Positions 11,701 to 23,060 of a DNA stretch of 64,000 nucleotides are shown piece by piece. Each line of letters starts with the position of its first letter. The first letter of the stretch is position 1. The notes beneath the pieces were generated by a model, which was not told the DNA's origin, made no database searches, and saw only the letters and a list, made by a program, of their open reading frames with translations. A program made the position numbers and the translations under genes. Origin of the DNA: Atrichornis clamosus (taxonomy: Eukaryota > Chordata > Aves > Passeriformes > Menuridae); the NCBI GenBank assembly GCA_013400975.1, contig WBMZ01011404.1, positions 1-64,000 on the forward strand, given 5' to 3'.

Positions 11701-14700
11701 TTTCCCTGACACAGGAGAAATTTGTCTTGCATTAGTGTTGTTTCCTACCCACTTGGAAAGGAAGAAGTGGGTGGTGGCCACATCCCCTTCTCTGAAGGCC
11801 GTCCCTGGTTCAGGGGGCCCTGGGCCAGAGGGGAGGCAGCGGAGGGGGCCCAATTCATCACAGCATCTGCTCAAAGCATGTCAGACTCAGCTTTTAACCT
11901 GCCATCACACAGCCAAGGGTCAGCCCTGCCTGCAACACACCCTCGTCATCCTCATCTAACCATCATAGCAGCACAGATGGCTCCTCACTGCCCAGCAATG
12001 CTGGCTGCAGACCTGCCTTCCCACAGCATCCTTTCCTTAGTATGAAATCCCTGGCAGGCAATATGTCCTCTTTGTCCCTTTTTCCTCCAGAAGCTATGCC
12101 ATCCTGCATTGTTCATTGCTCAGTGGGAAGTTTTCTGGCATGACTGCACGTTCTGGCAGGGAGGTGTGTAGCTGCTGTGGCCAGTGGCCATGATACACAA
12201 AGTCCCAGCAGGGAAGGCTGGCCAGGCTCATGAATGACTGCTGCTTGCTCGATGTAATGAGCAAATATTGTTAACAAGCAGCTGGCTTTGTGTGCACTCC
12301 CCCCTGCCGTTCCACACACAGAGGTGATGTCAGGGTGTCAGGGAAGACATGTCCCTCCTTGACACCCTGTGTGCTTCCTACCCGGGATCAGCAGGGGTGT
12401 TCTCTGAGCTACACCAGCCAGTGCAGCCCCTTTCCACCTTCCCTTGCCCTGCAACCTCCGGCTCAGCATATGATAGTGAGGGATGCCTCTGCTTGAGCCC
12501 ACACACCCACCCAGCCAGGCCGATTGAATGCCCCTCTCACTCAAGTGTGGGGTGGGAGGAAGGGGTCATACCCTTCCACTCAAACAGATATTCAGCCTTG
12601 CTGGCATATTTGGGCCATAGATGCTCCCTCTGAGGGACAGTGCTCTTTGGCATTAAGGGCTGACTGCAGCATTACCATTGTGTTGATAGAAGTGATGTTA
12701 GGATTAGGGGCAGAGGAAAGGAAGGGTTGGAAACGTGCTCCATTTCCTAGAGACGGCTGCTTTTTTCTCCTCCCAAATTGCCCAGTCAACCACAAGATGA
12801 GTCACTGGTCTCCCGCATTTCCACCTGACCCACTTTTGGCTTGTCAGGGCTGACTGCGGAGCTTTTGTTTCTGGGATGCACATATGCACAGCAATGAAGC
12901 TGTGCTGCTTTGGGCTTCTCCTGTGTGAATTAACCTGGAAGCAGGGAAGATTTTCACCCCTGGGCTTCCCTTGAAGGCACAAAATTATAACCATCCCAGG
13001 ACACCATCATCCAGGCTCCACCAGAAAGGTCCTGGGGGCCTTGCCTGAGCTCTGCAGGGAGGTTTGATCCCCAGCAGCTCCAAGCTGAGCCTGGGGGTCC
13101 AGGGCTGTGAAGCCGTTATCCCATAGTTAGGTTTCCTCTGGGAAAGCTGAAGGGAATAAACAGCAGATGGGACAGCTTGTTCTGCTTGCCTGATAATGGG
13201 TTTCAGTAGGCTGTTCCCAATTTACATGCTCCTTTGTGTGAAAAGGTACTATCACGAGTCAGGACACTCATGCGGCCCAAAATAAAAGCACCACAGAGGT
13301 GCTCAGCTGACTGTGCCTACCAGGTCGCTGTTTGCCTCCTTGATGCTCTGCCTGGCATGCACCTTTCCTTTTCCAAAACCAGGAGCAGCACTCTGTCAAA
13401 CCGGAGAGATGAGAAACACAGATTAGTGGCAGAAAGCAGAAATGGCATCCCAGGCACAGGAACAGCCCTGGGCAGCAGGATAAACAGTCACATGCTTGCT
13501 CTGTTTTGTGCATGGTGGTCTCATTTATTTCCACCACCCAAGGGGAATTCCGAGGGGTGAAATGTCCATCCCGATTGTATTTTCCATGTCTAACTCATTG
13601 TACTTCCTCAGCCTCACATCTTGAAGGATGTTGCAGGGGACTTGCCTTGCAACCAGATCATGTCTTGTTTCACCTCCCTTTGCTGCTCAAAGGCATGGCT
13701 TGCTCCTCTGTCCTGAACTACATTTGTGTGCCTGTCTCTCTCTGGCTCCTGGTGCAGTACCTCTGTGGCTGCCTGAAAGAGCCCCTGCCTGGCCTCTGGC
13801 ACCTGCACCAGTCCCTGGCTTACTTGCCTCTCACCATGCTTTGTTGCAGTGTTTTAGGATCCCAGGTTCAGCTAAGGGTCTCAACACCTCTAGCCAATGG
13901 CTATGACCTTGTGGCTCAGGTGCAGGGCAGCAAAAATTGTCCAAGCCTACCCACAGGGCAGGGTCGGACTCTCAGGAAAAATCCACTGAGAGGGGCAGCA
14001 AAGGGAAAGGTCATGCTTATTTGGCTGCTAAAGGTACAAGGAATAGTTCTACCTCAGGGCTGCAAAAGCCCAGTTTGACTCAGTGCCTGTTCCACATGGC
14101 AACATCCAGGTTATCCCAGACCCAATTCTAGCTCCACTTGTGCCGAATGGAGAACATTTAGTGTTAGACTGAAAAACCTCCCTTAGCCAGCTGCCAGCAG
14201 CTGTATGAGGTCCATGTCCATGCACTGTCTGTTGCGTACCCCAAAGATGCTCACAGCCCCCTACAGCAGGGCAGCCATAAAGTGGCACCTTGTTTTGGCT
14301 GTCCCCAGCCCCTGGCAAACACTGTGAGCAATAGAGCCAGCAAAATAATAATGCAGTTCCTGCCCACAGGCTGTAAAACATGGGGGAAGGAGGCCACACA
14401 TCTCAGCGAGCAGCTTCCCAGGCATCTGACCACAGTGAGGGCTGAGGGCCGGGCGCTGATGAAATGGCCTGTTTATGTTTTCAGTGCACATGGCACTAAT
14501 TACTGGTGTCTGTGCACTAATCCATGCTCTGCGGGCAAGCCAGGAGGCGAGGCTGGGCACACCTGCCTGGTGTGTGGGACCCAGCCCAGAGTGCTGGCAG
14601 GGTCTGGCAGGATGGTGAGGTGCCCTTGCCCGACGTGTGCAAGGCACCCAACCTCTGCTATGCCCTGGTCATGCCCGCCATCCCATGCAGCAGAGCCATA

Positions 14701-17700
14701 CTGCCCAGCATGAAACCACCCAGAGCCACCCTGAAGGCCCTGTCCCCAGATTTTGGAAGGATTTGGGATGCAAGGGGTTGCCTGTGCTGGAAACGTGCTG
14801 ATCAAGGCAGGGCTGTGGCTAAACCCGTGCCGGAGTTGGCTGCACCCTGGCTCCCATCAGAAGAGGTGGCTCCCTTGGCCAAGGTACACTCCTCCACAGA
14901 TGCTTACAATTTTTGGCACTGGCTGAGTCCCTGACTCTCTGCGCCAAGATTTTGGGTGGTGTGAAGCTATTTGTTACACCCTGGAAAAGTGGGAGACTGC
15001 ATTTGTTTGGAAATTGGGGGTTGTTTATTCTACTCTTCCCATGGTTATCTCTGACAAAGGAGAAGCTGTTTCATGAGGTTTTTCTCCTTTTTTTAGTGGG
15101 AACTACAACTTTTTACATGACATTTCTCAAATGGGCCCATAACCCTAGTACCTATTGATGAACTGCAGCTACTTGTAGCCACATAAACCAAAAAGAACCA
15201 TGTCCTTTTCATGCCCTTCCCTCTGCCCCCAAGATCACATCCATTCCATTAAGCTTCTTTTCACTTCAGAGCAGGGTGCACAAACTGCTGATCATGTTTC
15301 TTTCCCAGCCACAGCCTAGCACTGTGTCCCATTGCTGATGTCCACATCTGGGAAACTCCTTCCCAGGTGACTTGCAAGGATAAAACCCACACCTCGTTTC
15401 AGACTGAAAGTACAAAGCAAAGTATTTGCAGGGAGTGCAGACATGCCCAGGGTCACTGACACACAAGCCAATACAGTCAGTCAAGCCTGGGAGCATCAAT
15501 GAAGCTGGCCTGGATTTACACTGGCACAGCAGAACAAAATTTAGGCTTTGATTAAAAAAGAAAGAAATCAAGGAAATCCCACATCAATGTTATAGGTTTC
15601 AAAGAAAGATGATGGTTTTCCACTGGTGAAAAATAAAAATTGTACAGAAAGTCAATTAAATGAACAAGTCATATGCTTTTCTCTGGTCTTCAATTTGGGA
15701 ATCACATCAGTTCTCTAAATCTCCCTTTGGAAATGACTTTGAGCTCCACCATTAAATAACATTACTGGAATTGCAATGAGAAGAAATCAGTGGAATTCAC
15801 TGATATATGGACCTGCCAGAAGAGAATGGGGTTCATCTGAAAATGTGGTCATAACTCTTCTCTTCGCATTTTTTCCCTGCTTCCTGCACTTTTCTGCCTC
15901 TCCCTTTGTACATCAGTAGTCCAGGCCAAAACTCTCAGCCCAGCTCAACTCCCTCGATTGCAGGGGTGGGGTGCCTCTGCAGAGACAAGTCAAAGGGACA
16001 CCCATGAGGGACTGAGCAAAATTTGGCCTGAAGTCATTAACTCCCAGGGCTCTTCTCAGTCCATAGGGCACAGTTGTTAAATACCTAGCACCTCCTCAGA
16101 AGAGCCTCCAGCCCCCAGCCCTTGGAGTGCACCCTGCCTGCCAGTGTCTCAGCTCACTCACACACCCCATCCTTGGGATGATGCCCACAACACCCAGCCA
16201 TTACTCATTTTTGGCAAGTAATTTAGCAGCCCCTTGTTGCTCGTAGTGCAGCGAACATCCTGTGAGTGCCAGAGGCGAGGGGGAGACCACAGGATGTGAA
16301 GAGCAGAGCTTATCAGAAATGCCCCCACAGGAAACACAGTGATGAATATAGAAATTTGATCAAACCACAGCCGGAAATGGGCTGCTGAAGGCTCAGGGAG
16401 ATGCTGAGCTCTCTTGTGACCTGCCAAATAGCTGTCTGCTTCCTTCCAACAAAATTAAAGGAGGGGTAACGTTATCTGAGGAGTAAAGCTGAACACACAT
16501 GGAGAGAAGGTGTCCAGCCCAGCAGAAGTGTGTGTGTACCTTTTGCAGGAACCTGCTGAATTTTAACCCTCCCTCATACCCATGCCAACTCCAACCTGTG
16601 CTTCTTCATTAGCTGCTGGGTCAGATCCCCAAAGTGGGAGGCTACCAGTACACCTCCAGGGCTGGCGCCAGTCTCAAGGTGCTGCACCCTACACCCACCC
16701 GTCTCCCACAGCCTGGGCTCCTCCACGTGCCTGGGGCAGGACCCACACATGTTTGGCAGGCATATTTGGAGCTGGTTCTGCCCCGTGGTGGGCGTCAGCT
16801 GGTGACACCAGGACACCTTCAGAGGTCAGTGCCTCGACAGACTCCAACGGGTGCATTGCTTATGGGTGAAACACAAAGAGTGGGACTGCCTGCAGGAATA
16901 ACAGCCTTGGCTGGCAGGCTGGAGGACCCCTCTACCATGCCCCTGCTTGCTGAGTCTCTGCCTGACTCCACAAGTGGGATCTCCATCACAGCATCTTCTG
17001 CCCCAGTGGTGACCACTGAACCAACCCATCTCATTCACCCTGGCAGTCCAGGACTAGAAAGCAGAGGAGAAAGAGGCATCCTGGCAGTCTGGGCTCACAG
17101 GAGTCCATAACATGTTTAAAATGTTGCCCCTCCCTAGGGATAGTCCGTTGGTGTCAAAATTCATTTGCATTAGCTATTTTAAGTGCTGGCCTCTTTCTCC
17201 AAAAAGCCCTGGAGCTGGAAAGCTTCTTGAGTTACCTCATGCACTGCTCTTCTCCAACTCATGCCAGTTCCTAATACTTTCTGCCACTCCAGTAAAACAA
17301 ACAGGTTTTGCCTGCAGATCCCAACTGATCCATTGCATGCTGCACAAACAGGCTGGCATTTGTCTTGCTTGCAGAGTTGTCTCTGCTTCAGCCACAGAGA
17401 GCCATGTAGTGAGCTCCCACACTTATTCACCTGGGCCTAGTAATTAATCAGCTAGTAAGGGCAGTGGTTAAATGGCACTCAGTACCATACATAGGCACAT
17501 AATGGCACAATTAAATCTCCTGAATAGATGTCAAATGACTTCCTTAAGGTAGCTGCTAAGCTCAGGCAGTTTAGAGAGTTTTTAATACCAGATGCTAATG
17601 GGCAGTGCTCAAATATAAGCCTAGGTTAATTAAATCATGCCTTATCAATCAAGAATGAATGCAGCCTAGTTGGCATTTCCAGTTTATTGTTAATATGTGA

Positions 17701-18085
17701 CCCCCAATAGGCCCAGAATTAATCAGTACAACCAATTATTCTGGCTCTACCAGTGACACCAGTGCTCGCCAGGCCCCCTCATGGCAGGCACAGACCAAAC
17801 ACGGGCTGCTTGGCTGGTGGCTGCTGCTTCTCTGCCCGAGAAAAGCCCTCACTGTGTGACAGTGACTGAGACCTTGCGGGGCTCGTCCTCAGCTCAGCCA
17901 CCAACACGTGGGGAGGACTTGGAGCATGCTCTGGGCACTTCTGCAGCAGGCAGGTGCTGGAGGGAGCACATCTCACCTGGACGAGAAACAGAGGAGAAGG
18001 GCGATCCAGGGAATGCAGCAAAGATGGGCGAAGCCTGTGTTCTGCCAGAGGATTTGAAGCCACGTGTCAGCAGGCCTTTCTACAC
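8761..18085. other. Single-copy non-coding DNA, no gene recognised
   Basis: I see no confident interspersed repeat here. Open frames on both strands, up to 200 codons (minus, 9096-9698) and 190 codons (plus, 13506-14078), show no recognisable domain. The interval 12240-12290 contains an AT-rich AAATATTGTTAAC-type forkhead-like stretch beside an E-box. Several pyrimidine tracts ending in CAG (for example at 9800-9820 and 11700-11715) resemble splice acceptors but are not paired with coding-like sequence. Confidence 0.5.
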
Positions 18086-18196
18086 GTTTGTTTCCCCATC
18101 TGTAATAAAATAAGTAAAATAGCACTTAGTTGCCTCATAGGGTGTGTGAGCTGTACTTAATTGATATGTGCAACTGATTTAAAGGTTCTGGGAACA
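18086..18196 (+). mobile_element. MIR-type SINE fragment
   Basis: The segment begins with a GTTTCCCCATCTGTAA word at about 18089. It then shows an AT-rich interval, GCCTCATAGGG at 18132-18142, a TGTGAG word, and AATTGATATGTGCAA. This is the ordered core and 3' half of mammalian-wide interspersed repeats, which also persist at low copy number in birds. The tRNA-related 5' half is not recognisable. Divergence is high, so this is a moderate call. Confidence 0.6.
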
Positions 18197-21100
18197 GGCG
18201 AGAATTGAGAGGAGCTAAATAGTGCTCATGCTCCTGCTGTGTCCTTGTGTACTGCACCCTTCAAAGGGTGAAGTGTCCCGTGTCACCACTTCCCTTTAGC
18301 AGTAAACCTCATTTTGAAGCCAGGCAGAGAATTCCTGCCCTGTCTTGCCTTGAAACACAAGATCTCTTTGTAACCTTTACATATTGATCATCAACATGCA
18401 CGGGTCTGTCCTGACCCAAGGAGACAGATGTGCTTTTTGCATGCAGAAAAACACTGAGAGTTAAATTGTCCTTCAAAACAATGCACCTCAAGGAACCAGA
18501 GCAGTGGGATGGAGGTGAACCAAGAGAAAGTTGGAGGGAACCTGGGCTTACAGAGTGCTGCAGCCTTCTGCTCTGTACTGCTGTCATTAGACAGTAAAAG
18601 GATATGACCATTCCCGGGATGTGGCTTTTAGTTTCTTTGCACTAATGCATTGGTAATGTTATTAAACAGTCACTTAAAATACGAAATAAGGACTATTTTC
18701 CAGGTGTCATAGTATTCAGCCTGTTTGCTATCACCATCCCGGGCTGCACTCTGAAGTGTGTTATGACACCCTCTTTTTCCATGTGCTCCATCTCTCTGCC
18801 CCTCTAGACAATATCGAAGTTTAATTTTCCTTTGTTTTTGCCTCGTCCTGGCCTCCAGCCACACCAAGACCTCCCAGCACAAGTTGTCAAAGCCACCAGA
18901 GTTGCTGGCTGCAGGCATACCTTCACAACTTCCTTGAACATGCCAGCACCGGGCATATATGCAGCAGACTAGGCTTTGGTGTGCCTGTATGACCAGGTAA
19001 GATGTGCACAGAAATGTGTGCACAGGAACAAAACAGATCTTTCAGGGGTCCTCACTGCCACAGCTGTTCCTGCCCACGGGAAAATAATTGTGGTGATAGA
19101 CGCCACTGGTGTGACAGCCGCTGCAATAGTCTCATGGAGATGATGGGAGAGCTGCTCTGCAGGCTGGATGAACTAACGACCATAAAAGAATCCCTTAACA
19201 AGATAATGGGGCAAATGAACCACGATTCCATCTGCCAGTTCCTTATGTAGCGTGGAGCCACACAGTGACACGTGGCTCCTCACAGAGCAGTGGTGAAGCT
19301 CAGAAGAAAGACAGAAGAAGAGAAAGGAAAGAAGAGGTGATGAAGAAAAATAAAGTCAGCTGATTCAACTTAGAGCTATGCACAGGCAGAGTCAATCCCT
19401 GCCACAGCATTGACTCAAAAATGAACAACTGAAGGGACAGCGTTCCTGACAATGCTGTCTTGCACCAGCCACTCATCAAACTCTCTTTTTACACATATGC
19501 AGGTAATTAATTCAGACATCTGGAAAAAGTCACTGGAGACTTACTGCTCACTTAATTAAAGAAAATAAAATGCTTAGCCATGTCTGGAGATGTGCAGGCA
19601 CTAGTAAAGGCCTTGCAAGATAGAGGACCCTCTCAATCATGTGAATGGTTGGTACAGGAGTCGATTGATGTCTGATTTTATCCTTCCTTCCCTTCAAACG
19701 TGGGGTGTGCTATCCCTCTGTACTCTAGGATGGAAAACCCAGCATGGGAAGAGATCTCAACGCAGTATCCATAAATTAGTCATGGCTGGTACCTGTAGGC
19801 TGCTGCTGTCTCCCAGGGCAGCAAATCACAGGTAGTTCAGCCTGTGTCTCAGGAACCCAGCAAAGGTCCATCTGTGGACATGGGGGACATTGAAGGCCAC
19901 CTCACATGTCATAGGCAAGGGAGAGAGAGACCCAGCCACTGCCAGCCAGTGACTCATCCTCCCAAGACTGTTCAGATGAATCATCTGATGCAGATATCTG
20001 CTCCTCTGCATCAGCCACAACAGGAGTTCTGCTGTCCTGCTTTGAGACATTGGCTCTTTGGTATTACCCATCTTATGTGAGACCTTTAGCAAGATCAAGT
20101 TTAAATTTACTAAGTGTCTGAGGAGCTACTGGAACTTCCCCCTTCCCCACAGGCCTTCACACCAGTGTAAGGGTGTTGAGCCCTGGGCTGGCACAGTGGG
20201 TTTGTGATGTTAAAACAGCTTAGGTGGAGGTTAGCCTTTAGCATATCCCAGTTAAGCAACACCGCATTTCAGTCAAGGAGGACTGCATTGTGGACGGGAC
20301 CTAGGCTGGAAGTGTTACTCAAGTTACAAGCCACATTGACTTGCCAGGGAAGACAAGACAGGAAGAGGGGGCTAATTTAGCATCCTTCAGACCAGTATAA
20401 AACTCATTGACTTAACCAACACTTTGTTTTCCATGGAAGTCTTCTTTGAAGGATTATTATTAATGCAATTAATGCTGACTTCTCTGGCTACAGCTGGAGT
20501 ATCTCTACCACTGGTCTGTGTTGCTTTGGGTCAGATAACAATATAAATAACCAGAGCTGGCTGAAGTTAGAAGTCTTGGCTTGTTTGAGGGCAGCACTAT
20601 GGCTTCTTGGGTGTTTTCACCCAGGGTAAGACATACCCTGACTCTTCACCTGACTTTCCCCAACTGTCCAGTAAGGGTTCCTGCTCCAACTTCAGAATTG
20701 CACAGAGGCTGAGGGTTGTTCTCACATGAGGATTGTCTTTTGCCTTGCCCTTAGTGAGAACAGTTTTCAAAACACTGTGGGAGTTAGGCAGGAGTTTAGG
20801 GTGAGGTGCAGGGCGGGCACACCAGCCTGGCCAGGGGACAGGAATAGGAAATCCCAAAATTTAACATCTCCTGTTCTCCCTAGGATAACTCATCCCATCT
20901 GTGACACAGTTTAGTCAGCAAAGCATTCGCAAACCTATTGGAAAAACAACTGAGTCATAAAAAACAGAACCTAAGCCCCCTAAAACTCAAGCCCACAAAA
21001 TGCAGTTATCCTTGCACAGATCTCTCAGGTTCTGGTAAAGGGCCTTGCTTCCATCGGATTTAACAGGCAGCTAAGACCATCCATGCAGGATGTGGAGAAA

Positions 21101-21199
21101 ACAAGCAATCTGCTTGGGCATTGAGAATGGAAAAAAAACCAACAAGACCCTACTTCCACCCACATACACACTTCTCCCATAGTTTAATGCAATCATTAA
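18197..21199. other. Single-copy non-coding DNA with one odd small ORF
   Basis: No repeat is recognised. A plus-strand frame at 19002-19250 encodes 82 residues, with a cysteine-rich N-terminal half and a heptad-like leucine/methionine stretch in the C-terminal half (see findings). A purine-rich tract occupies 19302-19355. Otherwise I see nothing that supports a gene. Confidence 0.45.
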
Positions 21200-21412
21200 A
21201 AATAATGAATTTTTTTTCAAAGTTATTGTGTAGGTGAATGAGCACTGGAACAGGTTGCTCAGAGAGGTTGTGGAGTCTCCCTCACTGAAGATATTCAAGA
21301 ACTGTCTGGATACAATCTTGTGCCACGTGCTCTAGGACCTTGCTTGAGCACAGAGCTTGGATCAGATGATCCATTGTGGTTCCTTTCAAATTAACCATTT
21401 TGTGATTTAGTG
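21200..21412 (+). mobile_element. CR1 LINE, 5'-truncated 3' end
   Basis: The diagnostic CR1 3'-UTR order is present: GAGCACTGGAACAGGTTGC at 21239-21257, a GAGAGGTTGTGGAGTCTCC segment, GATATTCAAGAACTG near 21289, CTTGCTTGAGCA near 21340, GATCAGATGATCCA at about 21360, and a terminal TTTTGTGATTTAGTGA at about 21398-21413. That terminus is a decayed version of the short ATTCTGTG-type repeats that end CR1 copies. Only the last ~210 bases are present, as in most CR1 insertions, which are 5'-truncated during target-primed reverse transcription. No coding sequence is included. Confidence 0.9.
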
Positions 21413-22729
21413 AAAATGCAGAGCAGCTGATACATACATAATGCAGCCGGTTAGAAAACATCACAGAAGTTTCTTGCCATTTCAAGACATTAATCATGGG
21501 AGATACTGTAGACACATTCAGCAGTAATGGCCCACTCTTTCCTCTGCGAAGAAGAGAAATTAAAAAATGCAGTTCAACAGAGCCTGATCTTTGAAGGTGT
21601 CCCCAAAAAGCCCCAAAACGCTCATGTAGTGGAGGAATTGTCTTCAGTGACATGCTAAAGCCTCCTGAATTGTGCAAATGGATTAGAATTTACAACAAGC
21701 TTTCTGTAAAACCGTGCAACAGCTTATAAGATAATGAAAGGGCAGAGAAACTGTGTGGAGAGGAAGCCAGGACATGGAGGACATCAACGTATTTAAAGAA
21801 GGCTACCTGTGAATGCCCAGCTGATTCTTTTAACTACATTAGAAAACCACCTTTTTCAAAGAGAAGGGATATTTAGGCTGTTGACAAACCTCCTTCAAAG
21901 GCAGGCCTTTCCCTTTGCCAGATCCTACTCCTACTGAGAACAGGACAGAGTATTGCAGCAGCTCAGCTGTGCGCTTGGCACACAATGCCTTGCACGTAGT
22001 GTCCAGGGGTTGCTTGCGGTTGATGGCACCAACAACGTGTGAGATTTAGTCTGCAAAAAGAGGATTAAGCCATAATCATAATCATTATCCTTATCAATGA
22101 TTTCAAATCGCCTCCCATGTACCTTTTCAATCTGCCATCAGCAAACCATGGATGTGACAATTCTGACTCATGTTATAGCTACAGTTACAGAGTCTGCAAG
22201 TGCAATGACCTACAAGGACTCTCTGTATGGTCCCAGACACATGGCCCAGGAGTTGGGCTGCCTTCAGAAGGGATTGTCCTTAATAAAATGTTGCACTGCT
22301 ATTCAATTTCCTTCATGGCTCAAAGATTGCCTCCTCTAGTACCTATAAATATTCTGGTGATCCTGTCCTTGACAAGCTCATTCCAGAAGCTGATTGCTGT
22401 TGCAAAAGCTGACTTAGACAGTAGGACCACAAAAAGAAAAATTTTAGGCTCAGAGCTATGCACAGTCAGCATTTGACTGAATCACACACACAGTGATGTC
22501 CAGCTCCAAAGCTGGCCAAACTGATCAATTGTCTTTATATTATGATGACTTTCCCAGCCACATAAAATTTAGCTTGACCCAGCAGAATTTCTGTGTGTGT
22601 GCTTGTGGCTAATCTCTTAGAGCAGGCAGGAGGAGTGTCACGGGGAGGAGCAGGCCTGGGCCTGTGCTCCTTGGCTCACATGTTGATGAGCCGGATGGTG
22701 CAGGGGTCGGCAGAAGCAGATGACACTTG
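21413..22729. other. Single-copy non-coding DNA
   Basis: Nothing gene-like is recognised. The minus-strand frame 21282-21677 (131 codons) runs into the CR1 3' end and has no known domain. The plus-strand frames at 22097-22476 overlap each other and are also unrecognised. Confidence 0.45.
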
Positions 22730-23060
22730 CTGACAGTTCCCAAAGAAGGGACATCTTTGCACAGTACATAGTTAAAGCATGGATACACTGAACCACAGGA
22801 TGTTGTGCATGCTAGAAACTCACACAAGTTCAAAGAGCAATTAGACAAATTCATGACAGAAAAATCCATCAAGGGCTATTAATTGCAAAGATGGAGCCTC
22901 TCCTTTAGGAAGTCCCTCAGACCCACACACCTGGAGGCCAGGATAGTACCCTGGGATAGTATGAAAACATGCTAGCCCCATGCATTTGCTTCTTGCTAGG
23001 CATTTTTTTTCCAGCTCTTATAGAGAGACAAGTTGGATGGGCTGAGTAGTGCTGCTCTCA
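22730..23060 (+). mobile_element. Ancient CR1-like LINE 3' region, degenerate
   Basis: This carries the same ordered words as the minus-strand element at 8365-8760. CACAGTACATAGTTAAA lies at about 22758, ACCACAGGATGTTGTG at about 22792, and AAGTTCAAAGAGCAATTAGA at about 22827. ATTCATGACAGAAAAATCCA follows, then AAGGGCTATTAA near 22873 and AGGAAGTCCCTCAGAC near 22908. The tail contains AGAGAGACAAGTTGGATGGGCTGAG (about 23021-23045), a decayed form of the ...GAGACAGGAT...CTAGATGG end of this family. It is less decayed than the 8.4 kb copy, and no open frame survives. Confidence 0.75.
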
